A DNA stretch of 6,568 nt from positions 1-6,568 of the forward strand of contig CAMXWX010000053.1 in NCBI GenBank assembly GCA_947252975.1, written 5' to 3'. The notes below the pieces were generated by a model, which did not search any database, was not told where the DNA came from, and saw only the letters and a program-made list of their open reading frames with translations. Source of the stretch: an uncultured Gardnerella sp. Lineage in GTDB: Bacteria; Actinomycetota; Actinomycetes; Actinomycetales; Bifidobacteriaceae. This document shows positions 3,219-6,568 of the stretch, one piece after another (positions within the stretch are counted from its first letter, which is position 1; each line of letters opens with the position of its first letter). The position numbers and the translations under genes are program-made.

Positions 3219-5939
3219 ATGAGAAAGGTAAGTACTATTCGCACAATTAGTGGAATTGTATTAACTTTTGGATTGGTTTTTTCGTCACTGCTTGGAATTC
3301 CCGCGTTGACGTCAACAGCAATTGCAAGTGAGACATTGCCATCTACCACACCTCTTACCGCACAAACCGCTCACGACATTTCAACTGGCAGAATTCGCCT
3401 AGAAAATGGCCAAATTGACCAATTGTTGTATGGAAAGCCAGCTCTAGATCCAAATGAAGACAGCGATGGCGATGGACTTAAGAACAGCGAAGAGCTTTAC
3501 ACGTACACAAAAGATGGACGAACATACTACGGATACAAGTCACATCCTTTGATTAAAGACACTGATGGCGACGGATTAGACGACAAAGACGATAAAAATC
3601 CTCGCAGGTGGGATATTAGCCCTCGCGATATGGCTCTGTTTATGGAACTTGCGTATAGGGAGGATAATTACGTAAATAAAGTGCTTGACGACAAGCATGA
3701 GCTTACAGAGATTTACAAAGATCGCAACGAATATAAGCTTATGCATAACGAGCTTGCGCCATATTGGAAAGTAAAGAAAACATACCACGAGTCCGATGGC
3801 TTTGACGCTGTTCTGTTTGAAAATGTTAATCCTGAATACCCATTTATTGAGCAAAACGGCGTGCAAGTTCTTGGAATCCGCGGAACCCAAGGAGCAAAAG
3901 ATGCAAGTCTGGACTTAAAGCTATTCTTTGGCGGCGAAATTAGCCAAGCAACCACTACAGAAAAACTTATGGATGAATTAAACAATAATCATCTAGTGAG
4001 CAATCTGTACGTTACTGGCCATTCTTTAGGCGGATATTTAACAGAACGTGCGCTTGTTTATGCTAAGCGGAAAAATTACGATTGGTTTACCAAAGCTTAT
4101 ACATTTAATGCTCCAAAAATTAAGGGAAGCGTTTTTAGGCCATCAATGAAGAAACGAGCCGAAGAACTAAACGAACTTACTAAAAAAGGTTACGCTGAGC
4201 ATTATGCCACAAAGAAAGATACGCTTATAAGCTTTATTGGTCATGTTGATGGTGCAAAAATTATAGACACTGGAAACAATGGTCACAGCTCACGCAACTT
4301 CCTAGATAAAAAGATGGACAATCAGCTAGGATTTACCGTTGGAAACAGAAAACAGATTGATGGCACTGGAACTGTAAACCCAGGAGTTACAAAAGTTAAA
4401 GAAACTCCAAAGCCTGCAGAAGTAAAGCCTTACGAAGAAACTTACAAGCCAGAAGTTAAAGAAATTCTTCTTGCAAACAACGAGCCTTCACCAAGCGATT
4501 TTAAGGATGCTTTAGCAAACGCTAAGGATCTTCCCCAAGGAGCAACTTTTGAAGATGTTACAAATCGCGATTTAATTAACATCTCTAAAGCTGGAGACTA
4601 TACAGGCAAGCTTAAGATAAAAATAAATGGCACTAAAACGATTGAAAAAGAATTTACTATACGCGTAGTAAATATGCCAGAAGTCACCGTTAAAAGCGAT
4701 GCCAACCTTCGTTTTGAGCTAAATTCTACATTCCCTAACGATTTTGACGCTAAGAAATATCTTGATGGAGTACCTAGTAACGCTAAAGTTTCTTTGCTCA
4801 ATACGCCAAATATGAACACTAAGGGCGTACAAGACATTACTGTAAAAGTAAGCTTTGTTAACGGCACTAAGCGAACGGTAAAGATTCCCGTAAAAATCTA
4901 TGAAGCAACGCCTTGGGCAAATTTGACTCCAGCACAAGAGAGCATTCCGTGGACAGAACTAACTCCAGCAAAGAAATCAATACCGTGGACGGAGCTAACG
5001 CCAGCGAAAGAAGTAATCCCATGGATCAACCTAACTCCAGCAACGCCAGTAACGCCAACACCAGCACCACAACCAGAGCCTAATATTCCTACACCACCTC
5101 AACCTCAACCTCAACCAAATCCACAGCCACAACCAGAGCACCCACAGACTCCAGTTCCACCTACACCGCAACCAAATCCAGAGCCTGCAAACCCTACAAA
5201 CAATACAACGCCGCAGACTCATCAAACTCATCAGCCAACCCCAAATGTGGAATCTCATGAGCCGCCTAGCGAGACTAATAGTCCACAAACTCCTAATGCT
5301 AACAATAACTCACCAAGCAAAAGCTTTGTGGAAATTAACAACAATACAGAATCGCTCACAAATCAGAAGCAGGCACCAGAATCAACAGAAGTGCCAGAAG
5401 CACCAAAGAGCATTGCTGATTTGCTGCCAGAATTAACCAACACTCTAACTGTTGGAAACAATAACATTGCTTATGCAGGAAAGAACAATCAGATTACTGT
5501 TTCTCTAAACACAACAGCAGAATTCATGCGTAAATTGCAACTAAACAAAGCAGTAAAAGCATACGCATACATTTATTCAAGCCCTAAGCTTCTTTATAGC
5601 GTAAATGGAACAAGGCATGTAACAGTTCGCATCAACAAACAGGGCAAAGCAATATTTGATGCGATTATTCCACAAGAATATAGCGGCAATCACACTATTG
5701 TTCTTATCGACGAAAATGGCAAGCAAGTTGCATGGACTAATGTGTTAGTAAAGAAAAACGAATCTTTGCAAAATAATTCTTCAAGTGGAATTGTTTCATC
5801 GCAAACACATAGTGCGAGTGTAAACAACAAGCTTCCTAATACTGGAATACAAGTGATTCCAGCTGTTTTTAGCACTGCATTAATACTGTTTGTTTGCACA
5901 ATCATTACAGCTGCAAAAAAATCACATCTAACTAAATAG
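3219..5939 (+). CDS. LPXTG-anchored surface protein with class-3 lipase-like domain
   Basis: This 906-residue protein is predicted to be exported and anchored to the cell wall as a surface lipase or esterase. A signal peptide (1-36, cleavage after AIA) is followed by two Asp-rich calcium loops of thrombospondin type-3 style, DPNEDSDGDG (77-86) and DTDGDGLDD (114-122). An alpha/beta hydrolase domain like lipase class 3/DUF2974 spans about 132-365: LGIRGT (218-223) matches the FRGT strand, and GHSLGG (267-272) holds nucleophile Ser269. Asp334 and His356 are likely triad partners. Two Rib-like beta domains (about 410-484 and 487-561), four PW repeats (564-611), a Pro/Gln/Asn stalk (612-700), a beta-rich domain (about 735-846), LPNTG (872-876), a hydrophobic segment and a lysine-rich tail complete it. 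The gene stands alone, divergent from the nan operon, and ends at a hairpin terminator. The substrate is unknown; the protein could also act as an adhesin. Confidence 0.88.
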   Translation: MRKVSTIRTISGIVLTFGLVFSSLLGIPALTSTAIASETLPSTTPLTAQTAHDISTGRIRLENGQIDQLLYGKPALDPNEDSDGDGLKNSEELYTYTKDGRTYYGYKSHPLIKDTDGDGLDDKDDKNPRRWDISPRDMALFMELAYREDNYVNKVLDDKHELTEIYKDRNEYKLMHNELAPYWKVKKTYHESDGFDAVLFENVNPEYPFIEQNGVQVLGIRGTQGAKDASLDLKLFFGGEISQATTTEKLMDELNNNHLVSNLYVTGHSLGGYLTERALVYAKRKNYDWFTKAYTFNAPKIKGSVFRPSMKKRAEELNELTKKGYAEHYATKKDTLISFIGHVDGAKIIDTGNNGHSSRNFLDKKMDNQLGFTVGNRKQIDGTGTVNPGVTKVKETPKPAEVKPYEETYKPEVKEILLANNEPSPSDFKDALANAKDLPQGATFEDVTNRDLINISKAGDYTGKLKIKINGTKTIEKEFTIRVVNMPEVTVKSDANLRFELNSTFPNDFDAKKYLDGVPSNAKVSLLNTPNMNTKGVQDITVKVSFVNGTKRTVKIPVKIYEATPWANLTPAQESIPWTELTPAKKSIPWTELTPAKEVIPWINLTPATPVTPTPAPQPEPNIPTPPQPQPQPNPQPQPEHPQTPVPPTPQPNPEPANPTNNTTPQTHQTHQPTPNVESHEPPSETNSPQTPNANNNSPSKSFVEINNNTESLTNQKQAPESTEVPEAPKSIADLLPELTNTLTVGNNNIAYAGKNNQITVSLNTTAEFMRKLQLNKAVKAYAYIYSSPKLLYSVNGTRHVTVRINKQGKAIFDAIIPQEYSGNHTIVLIDENGKQVAWTNVLVKKNESLQNNSSSGIVSSQTHSASVNNKLPNTGIQVIPAVFSTALILFVCTIITAAKKSHLTK
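4908..5051 (+). repeat. Four 36-bp in-frame repeats encoding PW motifs
   Basis: Residues 564-611 consist of four 12-residue units of the form IPWTELTPAKxx. They begin at 4908 (TPWANLTPAQES), 4944 (IPWTELTPAKKS), 4980 (IPWTELTPAKEV) and 5016 (IPWINLTPATPV). Copies 2 and 3 are almost identical in protein but differ at several synonymous third positions (such as ACA/ACG, GAA/GAG, GCA/GCG). The repeats are therefore old and held by selection on protein, not recent slippage. The unit links the second Rib-like domain to the stalk. Confidence 0.85.
5052..5318 (+). repeat. Low-complexity Pro/Gln/Asn/Thr stalk region
   Basis: This encodes residues 612-700, dominated by PQP, PNP and TP dipeptides and later by Asn, Thr and Ser. 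The DNA is correspondingly rich in CCA, CCT, CAA and CAACCT runs (notably 5097-5140). Such segments act as extended spacers that carry a domain through the cell wall, and their length often varies between strains. Confidence 0.8.
5832..5936 (+). other. Sortase sorting signal (LPNTG, membrane segment, basic tail)
   Basis: LPNTG at residues 872-876 (5832-5846) is followed by about 23 mostly hydrophobic residues and a tail with KK and a terminal K. This is the standard layout for sortase-mediated cell-wall anchoring; cleavage would fall between Thr875 and Gly876. No sortase gene is in the window. Confidence 0.93.
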
Positions 5940-5970
5940 CTAATGCAAAAAACTAGATACTAAATACTAG

Positions 5971-6008
5971 ATAAAGACCAGCTTGCAAACAACCAAGCTG
6001 GTCTTTAT
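5971..6008. terminator. Bidirectional intrinsic terminator between convergent genes
   Basis: A perfect 15-bp stem pairs 5971-5985 with 5994-6008 around an 8-nt loop (CAAACAAC). The core is GACCAGCTTG/CAAGCTGGTC. The arms end in T-rich DNA on both strands (TTTATTTATT to the right, TTTAT to the left on the minus strand). It can therefore stop the surface lipase gene (stop at 5937-5939) and the convergent ATPase gene (stop at 6015-6013), whose stop codon is only 4 nt beyond the stem. Confidence 0.88.
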
Positions 6009-6012
6009 TTAT

Positions 6013-6568
6013 TCACTCAAATGCATTGCATTCCCACAGCGCGCTTAATGGTATTGCCCACAGATTATCTGCCCACTGCATAATTTTTTGACCCATATAA
6101 ACAACATATCCGCGCTTAAATTCAGGTTTTTTAGAAAGAGCTACAAGCCCCTTAAAATCGTTACGATTCACCATGCTAGAGCTTTTTACTTCCACTCCAA
6201 CCAGATTCCCACGGAAGCTTAGCACAAGGTCAACTTCTTTAGGACTGCTACCAGTTTCACGCCAGTAGAAGCAATCTGGATGCGTTTTAGACCATTGCAC
6301 AGCAGGCATAATCTGATTTACAACAAAGCTTTCTAGTAAGTTCCCATACGTAACGGGATCTTCCAAAGGATTATGACCCTTACTGATCATTGTTTGAACA
6401 CTTAAAGACGTATCGACTGGGTGTATTTTTGCTCTAGTAAAAGTTTGACGATTTGGCGCAGTTTTTATATTCGGTAGATAATTTATTAAGAATCTACGCA
6501 AGAATACGCTAATGTAACGCTCAATGGTTCGCCTATCTAAAGCAAGATCTTGACCTATTGAACTCGTA
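6013..6568 (-). CDS. C-terminal part of AAA+ ATPase with DUF4143 domain (partial)
   Basis: The frame is open to the window edge, so the 5' part, including the ATPase domain with its Walker motifs, lies outside. The visible 184 or so residues match the C-terminal half of the common AAA+/DUF4143 family. A winged-helix-like segment (IGQDLALDRRTIERYISVF) is followed by KIHPVDTSL, GNLLESFVVNQI, CFYWRE, EVDLVLSFRGNLVGVEVKSS and a C-terminal strand with GYVVYMG. The EVD...EVKSS pattern is the PD-(D/E)XK nuclease-like core of DUF4143. Full-length members are roughly 400-450 residues. The role of the family is not well established; association with toxin-antitoxin-like or DNA-related functions has been suggested. 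The TTG at 6501 is not the start, because family-matching residues continue upstream of it. The gene converges on the surface lipase gene and shares its terminator. Confidence 0.85.
   Translation of the reverse strand, partial: TSSIGQDLALDRRTIERYISVFLRRFLINYLPNIKTAPNRQTFTRAKIHPVDTSLSVQTMISKGHNPLEDPVTYGNLLESFVVNQIMPAVQWSKTHPDCFYWRETGSSPKEVDLVLSFRGNLVGVEVKSSSMVNRNDFKGLVALSKKPEFKRGYVVYMGQKIMQWADNLWAIPLSALWECNAFE

Noticed and set aside
5031..5288. Minus-strand 85-codon frame rich in Trp, Leu and Arg.
   Set aside because: It is the reverse complement of the Pro/Gln stalk codons; the odd composition follows from the low-complexity plus-strand sequence.
5952..5973. ACTAGATA direct repeat (5952-5959 and 5966-5973) after the surface gene as an attachment or insertion duplication.
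   Set aside because: It is only 8 bp in AT-rich DNA, the copies are 14 bp apart with no element between them, and the second copy merges into the terminator stem.
6499..6501. TTG at 6501 as start of a complete 162-residue protein.
   Set aside because: The frame stays open to the window edge, and the upstream residues (IGQDLALDRRTIERYISVF) match the DUF4143 family, so the gene is cut by the window, not short.

Overview
The window looks like a chromosomal segment of a low-to-moderate GC actinobacterium of the family Bifidobacteriaceae, most likely Gardnerella or a close relative. This is an inference. It rests on the actinobacterial look of the ROK kinase and of the DUF4862-type protein, the AT-rich non-coding DNA, and an LPXTG-anchored surface protein of the sort common in vaginal and mucosal Bifidobacteriaceae. 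No rRNA or other marker gene is present to prove it.

Layout. From about 3050 leftwards (minus strand) runs a three-gene amino-sugar operon: a DUF4862-type TIM-barrel protein (2939-2007), a ROK-family N-acetylmannosamine kinase (nanK, 1941-925) and N-acetylmannosamine-6-phosphate 2-epimerase (nanE, 826-158). NanK phosphorylates ManNAc and NanE converts the product to GlcNAc-6-phosphate, so together they form the middle of sialic acid catabolism. The lyase, transporter and deacetylase/deaminase steps are not in the window. The operon has a good promoter candidate (CTGACG, 17 nt, TGTAAT) whose -35 box lies partly in a perfect 12-bp palindrome, which makes a plausible repressor operator. Every non-coding stretch of the operon holds its own short tandem or direct repeat: 12-bp units in the leader, a 14-15 bp duplication before nanK, and 10-bp units between nanK and nanE.

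Divergently, on the plus strand, 3219-5939 encodes a 906-residue secreted, sortase-anchored protein. Its parts, in order, are a signal peptide, two Asp-rich calcium-binding loops, a class-3-lipase/DUF2974-like alpha/beta hydrolase domain with GHSLGG, two Rib-like beta domains, four 12-residue PW repeats, a Pro/Gln stalk, a beta-rich domain and LPNTG. It is probably a cell-surface lipase or esterase. The 279-nt divergent gap also carries a compound inverted repeat in front of this gene.

A 15-bp perfect hairpin at 5971-6008 separates this gene from a convergent, partial gene (6568-6013, minus) for the C-terminal DUF4143/PD-(D/E)XK half of an AAA+ ATPase, cut by the window edge. Positions 1-157, downstream of nanE, hold no gene or clear terminator that I can support.
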